Assembly: GCA_035048495.1 (NCBI GenBank)
Contig: CM068540.1
Location: 17,964,829-18,028,828, forward strand
Source of the DNA: Euptelea pleiosperma
Taxonomy: Eukaryota > Streptophyta > Magnoliopsida > Ranunculales > Eupteleaceae
Reading direction: 5' to 3'
Length of the DNA stretch: 64,000 bases
Shown here: positions 12,364-24,196 of the stretch, piece by piece
Numbering within the stretch: the first letter of the stretch is position 1
Layout: every line of letters begins with the position of its first letter
Notes under the pieces: model-generated
What the model was told of the DNA's origin: nothing
Database searches by the model: none
What the model saw: only the letters and a program-made list of their open reading frames with translations
Made by a program: the position numbers and the translations under genes

Positions 12364-12591
12364 AAGCGTCCAACCGCTGAGTTGGTCAGGCTGTGGGTGT
12401 TGTACCCGCAGCCTTGGGATCAAGTCTTTGGGGGTAATTCCCAAAGACCTGGGTTCGACTGTGGGTGTTGTACCCACAGCCTTGGGATCAAGTCTTTGGG
12501 GGTAATTACCAGAGACCTGGGTTTGGTTCCATTCTTCCTTTAAGGGGGTTAAGGTTCAGGGGGGGAATAATAAATGTTTACCTATCAAAAA
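12364..12591 (+). mobile_element. tRNA-derived SINE with duplicated body
   Basis: It is flanked by a 16-bp direct repeat AAATATTAAAATTAAT (12348-12363 and 12592-12607). Just inside is a tRNA-like A box (GCTGAGTTGG near 12376) and a B box (GGTTCGACT at 12452). The body, including GTGGGTGTTGTACCC and the B-box end, is then repeated as a second tandem copy with a weaker B box (GGTTTGGTTCC). The element ends in an oligo-A run at about 12587. All these are SINE hallmarks. No protein is encoded. Confidence 0.82.
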
Positions 12592-12607
12592 AAATATTAA
12601 AATTAAT

Positions 12608-13178
12608 GATTACACCGATCATTCAACTGTGTATTCTTTACAAAAAATTTGCCCCTGGAATTGCAAAAAATTTTAGAATTGTCCTTTCAACTCGTTAAAT
12701 ATCAGAAATTGCCCTTTGAATTTTCAAATTTCCAAAAGCACTCCAAAATCTGCCAAAACTACCCCTTTAATTAGCCGACATTTTTAATTTCGACATTTCT
12801 TTTTTCTAAAGACGCTCGCGTAAATCCGTACACATCACATGGGCCTGTTTCCGCTAGTTACATATATATATAGCCGAGATTATCCTGATACCAAATTACC
12901 ACCATTCTGTGTCTTGCTTGTTCCGAATAGAAGCCCTATCAAATGCTTGTGATGGCACTAGGCATGAACCAAGACATCATGAGCTATTGATCTAGCCAAC
13001 ATTATTCATCGTTACAAGGGAAGAACAGCATAAGGCATACAATTATAAAGACAGTTTCTTTTGTTAAATTTTGTTGAAACACCTAAAATTTGGGTTTCAG
13101 GCTACACCAAAATCAAAACTCAGAGAATTCTAAAATTTCGGCCCACCAACTACTCAATATTAAAGGAAAATAGAGATA
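12608..13178. other. spacer, nothing recognised
   Basis: AT-rich DNA between the SINE and the next MITE. No gene or repeat structure was supported. Confidence 0.35.
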
Positions 13179-13186
13179 ATTAAGAG

Positions 13187-13548
13187 CATGGCTTAAAAAA
13201 CGGCTGTCATAACGGATTCAGACCTCCCCGTTATGTTATGTACCATTTTAACGCTCAGAAAATAATGGCCCTTATTTTCTTCGATTTGGAATAATGGCCC
13301 TTATTTTCTGTTGTAATGAAAATAACAACCATTATTTTCTGAAAAAAGAATTGTTAAAAAACGTCCATTTTTTCCGTTATAAATTTTATTGAAAATTTGA
13401 AATTCGAATTTTGAATTTTAGCACCGTTTTTTCCCATTTTTTTCCAAATTTTTTCCGTTTTTGCCCGTGCATTACAATCCGTTATAACGGAAAAAACGGT
13501 AACGCCCCCAGTCCCTTATACCGTTATAATGGTCCCTTTTAAACCTTG
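13187..13548. mobile_element. hAT-type MITE, 362 bp (GTTATAACGG family)
   Basis: A perfect 8-bp duplication ATTAAGAG lies at 13179-13186 and 13549-13556. The left end CATGGCTTAAAAAACGG pairs with the right end CCCTTTTAAACCTTG. The inside is rich in CCGTTATAACGG-type palindromes. It shares ends and core motifs with 14009-14269. Confidence 0.9.
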
Positions 13549-14008
13549 ATTAAGAGTCATCTAAGACCCTCTTTCCATTAATTAAGACAAACTAAGACTT
13601 CCTTCTCTTTCGGGAGATTATTGAGAGAAAAATAGATAACAATTGTTTTTATAAATAAAGGATATTAATCCCATCACTTGTAAATTTTCTAGAATTTCAC
13701 GGAAATTTCGGTTTCAACCTGGGCGGAATTATATGGTCTACATCGGGGCTGCATCTGTATGACTAAAATTGGTGAACGAATCAAAATGGAATTATGGATG
13801 ACGACGTGCATACTGTGTGCATACCAACTCTTTCCCGCTACCATACGTCCCGTTTGCAGTATGCAAATAACTATATATAGTCCCGGAACTACTAATTATA
13901 ATATTACCTTCTAATATATCGTACAGAATGTGTATTTCCTCATCATACAGGATATTCCACGCAAGAGGCTTTTTACTCCAAAAATCAGCTTAATCAGATC
14001 ATTTTAAC

Positions 14009-14269
14009 CATGGTTTAACCAACAAGCTGTTATAATGGTAACCACCTCCGATCCCGTTACGGTATTTAGATCCGAAAAAAATGGGATATCCGATATAACA
14101 GAAATAATGGCCATTATTTTGAAATTTTAATTTACCATTATTAAGTTATTTTTGAAAAAAAAAATAATAATATCAAAATAGTGAACGTGACCCCGTTATA
14201 ACAGTACCGGTCATAACGGTGACGTTAAGGGACCGGTTATACCATTATAACAGACCATTTAAAACCTTG
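14009..14269. mobile_element. hAT-type MITE, 261 bp (GTTATAACGG family)
   Basis: A perfect 8-bp duplication ATTTTAAC lies at 14001-14008 and 14270-14277. The left end is CATGGTTTAACCAAC and the right end ATTTAAAACCTTG. Core GTTATAATGG and CCGTTATAAC motifs match the element 460 bp upstream, so these are two insertions of one family. Confidence 0.9.
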
Positions 14270-14277
14270 ATTTTAAC

Positions 14278-15429
14278 CATTCCAAGATTTGATTTTTGTT
14301 TGACTTTCTGATATAGTTGGCCGTCCAAAGAACTTCTAATTTGTCGGATGGATCAGATCATGTAATAGGGTTGATTTTTTTACTTGAAGAAATCATGAAG
14401 ATGGGCCCCACGATCAACGATCCAGATTTAGAACATCCTCTGCTTTGGGTTTTGGCGGGATTTATACAGACCTTGCCAAAACAGACCTTAACAAACGTTG
14501 AACAGATTTGGGCCAGGCCAGGATCGCCTCAAGCTATGCCCAGAACCCAAGCAATTAGGCCTAAAATAAAGCCTGCCCAATGCCAAATATTTAGGCCCAA
14601 TCTTGTTGGGGTTTACCTTAGGCTAATGATGCAGTCAGCTTCCAAAAGCTGACAAATTCTGGATTAAATTTTCCAGTTGGGGTTCAGTTAACGGTGTTCG
14701 AAAGTTATTCTCAAGTTCTACAGAAGTTTTTTCTACGCCTTTTTGTTTGCAAAATTTCAAGGAATAAGCTCTGACTGACTTCCAACAAATCTTCCCATAG
14801 AAAGTGCTCCTACCTACTCGAAGATCAAAGTTACCTATGAAGATGAATTGAAGGCCATGCAGATTTCATATCTACTTGCCAAGAAAGAACAATGAGACAG
14901 GTTGGTCGTGCAAAATGAAAGAGTAGTGGAGATCAAAAATAGAATATTCAATTTGGTCTTCTGTGTTTCCAGTATAAAACCAGTGGCTTCATGACCCGTG
15001 GGAAACACTATACATAGATGGTGCTTTTGAGAACTGTGCAGGTTAGAGCAGTTGAGCATAATTGTACCCTTCTTAGAAGAACAAAATGACTACTAATAGA
15101 CATTTCAACAGAAGAGCTTAAGATCCTAGGGGCAGATCATTTGGTTAAGGTGCTTAGTTTCTGATTATATAATATTAGAATGGAACTTATAAAAGTAAAC
15201 ATCATAGGGTCATGCTATAGCCTCTTCAAGATTTAAACAGCCCATACCTAACCATTACTTAGACTTATAGAGCATCAGTGTTCTCTTTTCTTTCCTTTTT
15301 TTTCTTCAACAAAAAAGTGGAATAAATTGACAAACGCAAGCTGCGTATTTGAATTTTGAAAATCATAAAAAAGTAAAACAGCAAGCAATGTTGTAGTTGT
15401 GGAGTACAAAGAAAAGTAGGCCATCCAAC
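14278..15429. other. intergenic region between converging genes
   Basis: An open stretch at 14317-14652 matches nothing I know and has no start or splice context. The last few hundred bases are probably the 3' UTR of the PrfB3-like gene, which ends at 15430 on the minus strand. Confidence 0.4.
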
Positions 15430-18400
15430 TTAAACTGTATCACTTGCCTGTCTAATACTGATATGAGCTCCAATAAGAGGTTCAATATTACCATCCAAAA
15501 CAGAATTCAAGTCGGGCAGTTGGATGCCAGTTTTTACATCTTGTACTAACTTGTATGGGTGAAAAACATACCTCCGGGTCTCCTGATGCCACAAGTCTGC
15601 AATAGCATCTCTCTTAATGCTCTTTACATTGGACACACTTTGTTCCATCGCAAGCATGAGAAGTTTGGCTTTCAATCGGTTAAGGGCCTTGATCTTATTT
15701 GCAAAGTGGTTCCTTTCACCTGCAGATAAAATATTATTTTTCCGTCCTTTTTCCTTTTGATCAACAACAGAATTACTAATGAAATGGAAAAAAAAATGGG
15801 TTAAGGGACGACAAGAGACGATTCTTAAAAGAATCAAGAGTTGGGGACAAATAAGAGCACCCATGTAACAATGACAGACGTGTGTGGTAGTGTCCAACAT
15901 AGATATGATGTGTCTGAAAAGGTGTCTTCAAGAAACCCACCATGTCCGTAAATTTAAAATTAGAAGGTTTTTTTAACCATATGTAAGGAAAGAAATAAAT
16001 GAAAAGTAGAAGAAAACATTTCCATACACGGTAGAGCTATCCAATGACTTAATAAATATATGTATGAGAGGGAAGACTATAAAACAACTCAGGTTGTACA
16101 TAACAACCTAATAAAGTATTGTATGGAGGATGGAACAAATCATCTTCTCTTTTAGAAATAATTTTTCATAAGAATCATGATATAAAAGGTGAAATAGCTA
16201 TAGTGTCAGGATGTGTGTCGGAACATGAACGTGCTGACACGGATATTTAATGGTGTTCCAGCATGACAAAAAACTTCAAAAGTGTTGTTGTTCCATATAG
16301 GAGCGCATATACATAATGAGTATAGATAATTTATTCATAACATCTAAATTTGGCAAAAAAAAGGGTTCAAATCATAAACAGTTGATTGAGTTAAAGATTA
16401 TATTGATGGAACCACAGTGGCAGCAGGGGTGGTAGAAGCAGAGGACTGCAAGAGGATTAGCAGTGGGAGAGGGAACAAGAGCAAGATTCTGAAGTTACAA
16501 TGCCTTGTTGGCTAGTTAGATGGTTCATTTTGATGATTTTTATTTGTATGCTCTTTTTCTTCTTTGTACTTTGAGATCTTCTCGATCTCCCTTTTAATCT
16601 ATTTCTCTCAAAAAAAAAAAAAATACAGCTTCAAGTGGCTTAACTAAGATATTATCAAGGGAGGGTCGTTCCCCGTCCCCTACCCTATCTTCCTCTATTT
16701 TTATTTTTTGATACCATGGGTTTCCGAGCCTCTTAGAGCACCAACTATTCCCACGGGACGCGTATGTTACCCCTTCCACACATGCCAGGTCTACTGGGCA
16801 ATATCCCAGGGGTGGCCCCAGGGTGATTCATACTCAGGACCTCTACTGACCCAATCTCTCCTCTTCTCTTCTTTCACTCCTTGACTCTTCTCCTTTGGAA
16901 ACCTTAATTTTAACTGGGCGTACACCTTGAATAATTCAGTCCAAAGAATTTTATTTTATTTTTTGATTGGTAAAAAGTAAATTAGATTAAAAGAGGGCTG
17001 AAGGAAGCCCTAAAAACTATACAGCCAGCACAAAGCAAAAGCCTAAGAACCAACAGACATGGCCCATACAACCTAAACAAACAGCCGCTCTTACGAGATC
17101 AAACGATCCCACTGGAAAACAGTCCAAAGAAATTATGGATAATAAGTTTAGGATAGTTTGTAATACCTGACGATTGGACACTGATGCCAGTTGGAAGATG
17201 TCGAATGCTAACTGCAGGTTCACTCCGGCAAACAAGCTGCTCTTCTCCGTGAGGTGAGAGGGATGAGATCACCAAATCCTCATCATCGATTCGTAGGTCA
17301 GATTCTGTTTCAAGGAAGAGAGGAATGACGTCCACACCTACCAAGCTAGTCTGCAAGACTGCACTATTAGCAAGAGAAAAAATCTCCAAGATTCTATATC
17401 AGCATCTTGTTTTAGTCTCAAAAAAAAAGTAAGCCAAATATATGATGAAATCATGACGCACGACAGCTTTTAGTATCTTGAGAGCACTTTCCGGGTATGT
17501 ATATATGTCCATATTAGTTTTTTCATAGACATGGTATTTATTAGTTTTGAGGGATGCTTGTATGAATTGTTTTCATGCGCCACGACGTGACTAAGCTAAG
17601 TGTTGGCAGCCAAATATTGCGGCCAAAAATGAATTGGGCACACCAATTTTGGTGCACCCTATTAAAGAAGTAAGAGTGTACCAATCATGGCTGCCATAAT
17701 GCAGTCATGGTGAAAAAGATTCATTGCATCATAAAGCATAGTGTATCCAATATGTGGCTGACACATCATCAGCCGCAATGAAATGTTTCACCGCACTTAA
17801 GAAGGGGGAAATGAAACTGGGGCATGCCGTCCAGTAGAATGTACTGACTCACCGAGTTGACTAGAAAGTAATCGTGCCAACTCGCCCTGATGGAGTTTCA
17901 AGTCTAATCAATTTTTGGATTTTATTTTTATTTTTTGATTAGTAAAATATGTATGTGTGTGTGATAAAAGAGAAAGAAAGGGACCTCAACGCCCCGCTGT
18001 ACAGAGATAGAAAAGATGGTCCAGTGAGGAGGCTCCTCTCATGAACCGAGGGAAAAATACAAAGCCATTACTAAAAACTTAATCCTCAAAACGACAGCCC
18101 TTGAAATCTGTTAAGATGGACGACCAAAAATAGAGGAAAGCTTTGATCTTCCTCACCACTACTTCCAAGGCAGACTAATTGAAATTCGGGTTATTAAACA
18201 TTGATTGGAATACCATTTGTTGGATAGTTAGCTGGTTTTTGCTCTTGCTCTTTTGTGTTTTATTTTATTGTTTTTTGTACTTTGAGATCTCCTCGATCTC
18301 CTTCTTTCAATATATTTCTTGCTTGACTTATGAAAAAAAAAAAAAAAAGTATGGAAAGAACTGCGATACAAACCTCATGGAGAATGGATCCATCATGTGC

Positions 18401-20441
18401 ACTTCTGACCATGCGGTGTACACCTCTCTCTCCAGAAAGATAGCCATAAGCATATTCAGATTCAAACTCAAGAGTTGCTGACTTGATACCACCACCCTTT
18501 GAAGGATACTTCTCAACTACCCTTCCTTTGTAACCTTGCTTTTCAGACCACTTGATGTACATGCTTAGAAGCCGTTCTGCCCACATCTGGATTGGAAGTT
18601 CGTGAGATTGTAACAACAGAAGTTAAGAGAGAGAGACTAGGGGAAAATACAATCACCACAAACCATATAGGTACACCAAGTCATTTTAATGCTTCAATGC
18701 CTTGGTGAGGGGCTAAGACTAGAATGATAAGCATTTATGACTAGACTAATCCCATAGCTCAGAAACTAGATAAGTCTACTCAACTTGATGAAAAGTCAAG
18801 TAGATTCCTGCAGCTCATGCTGGTATTGTTTCAACCCCAAAAAGAAAAAGAAAAAAAAAAAGTCTTGAAAATTTTTGAAGTACTCAAAAAAGACTCCTGA
18901 AACTTTCTCAAAAGAAGCCAAACAATTAGGAAACCTAATTGAGTAGACCAGCAACTGAACTGACAACAATTTTTTCCTACTTGAGTCTCAGGTTTTCCAT
19001 GATTGGTGTATACTGTGGTTGTGTACAACTATGATTGTAAGGAAAGGATGGAATGTTGTTGAATGGAAAAACTCAATAGGCTTGTGGATGCTTGTCTAGA
19101 TAGGAGGACGATGGCAGGTTTCCATGTGTGAAGGCTCCACATTACTAATAAATGAGATAATAAAATGATAGGAGGATTGACTATAAGCCTATCAACTTCT
19201 GACTTAGGCAATAAGGATCCTTACAAATTCCACCAAATCGTTTGCTAATAAAGAGACTAATAACTAACACTATATTATAGAGATATAAGTTCATAGAATA
19301 AATGGGAGGAATGATAGATGAACAGGAGAAGAGTAAGAGATGGGATCTTTTCCTGGATTAGTAAAAGATCGTTAAAACCAAGGATAGTATCACACAATTA
19401 AGGGGGAATGGTCCAGGTAAAGAAACAAGGGAGATAGTAGCCTAGTTAGCTGAATAAATATTTAGTGCAGTTCTAAGATTTCATTTGGTATCATACTGTT
19501 ATGAAAGTTTAAATGGAAGGGCAGAACATGCTTCTCAAACCTCAGGATAGATGCCTTTAGATCCAGCTGTAATAATCACGCAAGCCCCCTCCATATCATA
19601 TGGCCCACTAAGAAGCTTCGACATCTCGTAACAATCCATGAACTTGGTTACATCTACAGAGGCATTATACGCTTGCTTAAAAAGCCCATAGTTTATGGCA
19701 TCCATCTCTGCTAGCTGGGCGATCAGTTTTACTTCTTCAGCCTGCACATAGTGGTGAATATATATTCAACTAAAGGATTATGATGTTTAATCTTTACATT
19801 CCCCGTGAAAAAGAAACAACACTGGTACTTATAGAAATCTCAAGATTGATCGAGGCCTAAGCTTGCAGAGAAAATTAAACCAATAAACAGTTATTTAATG
19901 CAAAGTGAGGTGCTGATGAATTCAAGTTCCAACTAGGGAACTGCATTTTGACATAATGCCATAACACACATGCGCGCATATGCCTAGCAAGTGAGATGCC
20001 TACTCTTCAGATAAAACTCACATGATGCCACTCTATGTAGCAAGCACCTTATATCTTAGGTCTTTGAGAGCATCTACTACTTTTGTAGTATCAGCTAACT
20101 CAATAAGAATTTCATCTGACTTAGTTACGTCATCCCACAGGTTATATTCACGAAGCATTTCTTCCTGCTTGATTCGTTTCGCATCTTCTAATTCCAATGC
20201 TATTGGTGCCAACATCTCAGCACGGAGAACTGCATCATCAATCTTCTTTCTTAAAGAGAAAAAACCTAACAAAATCCAAATAGCAGAGAATTACTCTTTT
20301 ATTACCATTCCAAACAATAAATATCAAATAACACCAGCGAGATAAAAGGTAATAAATCATGCAAAGGAACAAACATTTTTCCTGGTAGAAGATGCACTAC
20401 CTGCATATACTGTAGTCTGTATTAAGCAATTATTTATTAAC

Positions 20442-20480
<39 letters not shown>

Positions 20481-21755
20481 TTATATTTTGCTTCTAATAT
20501 GCCTACTAAAGAAAAAGCTTTACTCATTTTGAGACTTCAAAAATTTCAGGTGTATATTTTTGCACTCCCAATCATCCCTAAGCATTTCACCCTTGTAGAT
20601 GCTCCATTGTCATCAATTTGGCACATACAAAAAAAGAAGGTAATGCGCTCTCATTAAAAAAAATGCAATGCATTCTCCCTCTCTGACTGCATCTGTGAAA
20701 ACAAATGCAGGTGTATATAACTAACCAAGTATATAATTTTGATATTTTCCCTATGGACAAGGTCAAGAACCTATGTAAGACTACTAGCATACCTACTATT
20801 CCAGGAAGCATCTAATTCTGGTACCTACAGATTTTACAATTCTATCCGATACCTACAGATTTTACAGTTCTATATACCTTACCTGGAGAATTGATCTCCT
20901 AACCTCCCCAACACTAAAGTCTTATCTTATCAACTCATGAATATGGCTCTCCTACTAAAAGACCCACTTCCGGATTCAGGTTGGCTGGCTTTAACTGCAA
21001 ATCCTAAACACTTCAAATTTTCCACAAAGTTTCCACTCATAAACAACTATATATATAATGTAGAAATCAGAAGGCACGGCATACAATGAAATCCATAAAT
21101 CACAATCACTCTCCATACAGCACCCATAAACCTTACAAGAAATTTTGCGAGTACTTGACATTTTTAATGGAAACACCTTTTGAATCCAGTGATACTGGGT
21201 ATAATCCATTTCAAATTTCAACATCTAAAAGGGAATTTTTAACCAAAAGAAGAAATAAAAAAATTGGTGTTTCAGTGAAAACCCATTTGAATTCAGTCAA
21301 TCCATTTGAAATTATAACACCCAAAAGGGATTCAAGCACAAAAGAATGAAGGAAAAAAAAATGGTTTTACATAGCAACCCATTTGAATTTTATTTTATTT
21401 ATTTTTTGATAAGCCATTTGAATTCAGCGATGTTGGGTTCAACCCATTTCAACTCTTATTACTAACCCACCCCAAAGAGATACAAGCAAAACTAGAACAG
21501 TATGCAATCTTATAATCATATTGGATTGGAGAAGAAAACTAAATGTAAGAGAAGTAAAAAAAGTGAATGAGAGAGAGAAGACAAACCCAGTTCTTTGAAG
21601 ACCTTGTTCTTGTCCTCCATGGACTGAGAAGCTCGAATTGTTAAAGAGAAAAGCTGAGACTGAAAATGGGTTCTTCTTAAACCGCCCAGTTTCGAACGAA
21701 ACTGAACAGAAGAAGCTCTCGACACCGAAACCAAATCTACCGTTATTTTTGCCAT
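15430..21755 (-). CDS. PRFB3: PrfB3-like plastid release-factor homologue lacking GGQ
   Basis: Six exons, read on the minus strand: 21755-21587, 20265-20048, 19741-19541, 18586-18374, 17350-17167 and 15719-15430. All borders are GT-AG and phases join without a break, giving 424 residues from the ATG at 21755; an in-frame ATG at 21779 would add eight. The N-terminus (MAKITVDLVSVSRASS) is Ser/Arg-rich and poor in acids, like a plastid transit peptide. The rest follows bacterial RF2: coiled domain 1, then YLSGERGVHRMVRS and the C-terminal KIKALNRLKAKLL region. Two hallmarks are missing. The SPF stop-codon anticodon loop is absent, and the catalytic GGQ is replaced by EEQ (about residues 303-305, inside GEEQLVCRSEP). 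Loss of both motifs is the known mark of plant PrfB3, reported to stabilise petB transcript ends in chloroplasts rather than to terminate translation. That role is from family knowledge; identity as PrfB3 is strongly supported by the sequence. Confidence 0.93.
16490..16622 (+). mobile_element. LINE 3'-tail fragment in PrfB3-like intron 5
   Basis: It contains TTGTACTTTGAGATCTTCTC and GATCTCC followed by TTTAATCTATTTCTCTC and a poly-A run (about 16610-16622). The same tail occurs at 18180-18346. It is a severely 5'-truncated plus-strand insert. Confidence 0.7.
16945..17115 (-). mobile_element. LINE 3'-tail fragment (minus) in PrfB3-like intron 5
   Basis: The poly-T-rich start TTTTATTTTTTGATTGGTAA, an AGGGCTGAAGGAAGCCC stretch, ACTATACAGC and ATCAAACGATCCCACTGG resemble the end of the LINE at 172-340 in the same order, so it is a minus-strand LINE tail. 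Confidence 0.7.
17925..18178 (-). mobile_element. LINE 3'-tail fragment (minus) in PrfB3-like intron 4
   Basis: It begins TTTTATTTTTTGATTAGTAA, the mirror of a LINE poly-A end, and continues with degenerate C-terminal LINE sequence. It directly abuts an oppositely oriented LINE tail. Confidence 0.6.
18180..18346 (+). mobile_element. LINE 3'-tail fragment (plus) in PrfB3-like intron 4
   Basis: It carries TTGTACTTTGAGATCTCCTC, then TTTCAATATATTTC and a 16-base poly-A (18331-18346). This is nearly the same tail as at 16490-16622. The poly-A ends only 28 bases from exon 4 of the gene. Confidence 0.7.
20434..20483. repeat. ATT trinucleotide microsatellite
   Basis: An imperfect run of TTA/ATT units in the first intron of the PrfB3-like gene. 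Simple repeat with no other feature. Confidence 0.8.
21390..21413 (-). mobile_element. 24-bp LINE-tail micro-insertion
   Basis: The insert runs TTATTTTATT... and ends TTTTTTGATAAG, the minus-strand image of a LINE poly-A end. It lies between direct copies of CCATTTGAATT (21379-21389 and 21414-21424). The surroundings contain other CCATTTGAAT motifs, so chance similarity is possible. Confidence 0.5.
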
Positions 21756-21779
21756 CAAAGGAACACAGCCTTCCTTCAT

Positions 21780-24196
21780 AGTTCACATTTCTATGGCCTA
21801 TGGTCGTAGGCTAATATGCCTTGTTGGGGAGCTGATTTTCGTGATAAATGTACAGTTATGAACGTCTTTCTTTCCATTTGGAGACTAATAGATGAGAAAT
21901 ATCTGGTGTTTTGTGTACCACAGGAATTGGTGGTACCAAGCACTGTATACCACACAAGTGGCCCCTGAACTCATTCCAGACTCTTCATTTTTTCAACTAC
22001 TACGTCGTGGATTGACTTCTGGCCACAACCCACTCTGGAGGTTAGAATTGTTTGACGGATGTTCTTGCAAGATGTGGCTTACCAACCATCCAATGACCAG
22101 TGTTTCCTTATGTTATGACCCAACCAGCATAAGGGGTATTTGAACGTCACAGGTTCGAGTGAAGGGAGGGGTGAAGGGAGGGGCAACCGGACGAAAGGGC
22201 TACCTGGGGGCTTGCTCAAAAAAGAGAAAATAGGGGTACTGGAAAAATGCCGGGGCTCATTCACAAAATGTGAAGAAAAATGAGTACCGGAGTAAAAAGT
22301 ACCTGAGTTGGGCCATCATAGACATCGGCCTTGGAAGCGTGGTGGAATGTTATGACCCAAACTGTATAAGGGCTTAGCTTTCTGCCCCACTGTGACCTAG
22401 GTGCTTTTGGAGTATTAGTTAGGTTCCAAGCACCTGCACTGCTATGTTTGGTTATCTTGATTAAGTTTAGCCAGCATAACGATTACTCGAACTGGTTTAT
22501 GTAGGCGCCCAAAGAATTTTTGCTTGATGGTTAGGATCATCTGTTAGGATGATTTTTGAACTCGGAAATATCTAGATTGAATCAATTATTGGAGGGTGTA
22601 GGTTATTCGTCCATAATATTCTTTCTGGTCCATCCAACGTTGAACCTAATTTTGTGCATTTTTGCCCTATTTTTTCCCACACCCAGTACAGGGCTGAACT
22701 TGGATGGTAGTATGCCATAAAAATCAATCTCTACAACCCAAACACACCTTTCTGAAGTAAGAATTTCTGGTGTTATTTCTAACAGATCTGTTTTATTCTA
22801 CCTTTTTTTCCCGTTCACTTGTGTTTAAAATTAGGTGAAACAAGTGAACGGAGGATTTGTCCTCTGGCTAATTCACTGAAGAACATTCGTAAGAGTTGTG
22901 TGTTTGTGTGTATGAGAGAGAGAGAGTCTCTGTGTGTGTGTGTGACGGCATCAAATATCTGTGATATTAGCAAAATATCTGTGATAATTTTTGACATTTT
23001 CAAGAAGAAGACCATAATTTTCCATACGGGATGTAGCTCAAAATTTTTCGCAACTTTCTCAGAATTTATTATCCAACTTGAGAATTTTTTAAGGGAAAAC
23101 TTTGTTTCTACTTTTGCTCTTCTTTTGAATCCTTCATGGGATTTTAATAGGAGTGTGTTAAGGGTTCAACCCCTAAGTTGGTGGAACCAATGTTAGAGAC
23201 AAATGTTAATGTTTGCGTACATACAAAGCCAAGTGAAATCAGTCAGGCAAGGTGGCGTTCGTAAAACTCTTAAGTCTGAAACTGTGACATTCAGACCTTA
23301 ATGGACATTCAGACCGTTTGGGAAAGAACAGAAATTCAGTTGATTTTTTTGAGTCATCCCCCATTCACTTAATGGCTTGTGGATTCTTAATCACAAACAC
23401 ATGGTGTGCTTTGTGATTGCTTATTTCCATGCTTACTTTCTACATCTTGCATCCCAAATCCAACACTGACAAACCTTACAGCTTGTTGGAGCCCAATTGA
23501 GTGCCCCATTCCAAAGAATAAGCAGTCAGCTACCTGAACCTACCCATCATTGATCGCCTAAACAAATTGAGGAAGTGGAGCACCAATTTGGTATTGGCAT
23601 ACCAGACATGAAAGTAAGAGAAAGTAGATCTGATTTCATTCCAGCTATACAGACTGTTCACCAACCTATCAGTTATTCAGGTACGAATCATTAAAACTGA
23701 GACCACTTAGTCTTAGTGGCAAATCTAGCTACCTACCTCAGAGACCAGTCCACACAGAGCAAACGGACATTGGCCATCTCCACCACTTCATCACCTCACA
23801 GCATGCTTCTCGGAAGAAACACCCTTAAAACCATATTAAACAAGGATAGGATAAAATGGAACTTATGGGCTCCAGCAAGGCCTCATCAAAGAAGATGGTG
23901 TCAACAAAATTGTGCATTGAATTTTTGTTTTAGCATTCTTACATCAGTGTGAATTCTCTTCATTTCCTGATATGGAATTTACTTTCTGATCCATGTTTTT
24001 TAGCTGGGAGTTGTTCCTTGCATCATGGAAATGACAAGTACAACAATAGCAATGATGATGATGACAGATATACCTCCAGAATATAGGATTCAATTGTCAT
24101 ACCATTTTACATAGAAGCTTTGTTTCTTTTGATTAAAAAAAGAACCATGCATGTGTATAGACGTATATACATGTATATGCCTGTAACTTGAGTGCC
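21780..24196. other. intergenic region, PrfB3-like promoter and 3' flank of the BRCT gene
   Basis: About 2.4 kb between two genes in the same orientation. The end near 21.78 kb should hold the PrfB3-like promoter and 5' UTR. The motif TGTTATGACCCAA occurs at about 22112 and 22349 and could bound a small repeat, but no target duplication was found. A short TG/GA microsatellite lies at about 22905-22945. No exon was seen. Confidence 0.4.

Noticed and set aside
14317..14652. 111-codon plus-strand open frame
   Set aside because: No recognisable domain, no splice or start context, and it lies among MITEs between converging genes.
22112..22361. Two copies of TGTTATGACCCAA that might bound a small LTR element
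   Set aside because: The sequence after each copy differs, and there is no target duplication or primer site.
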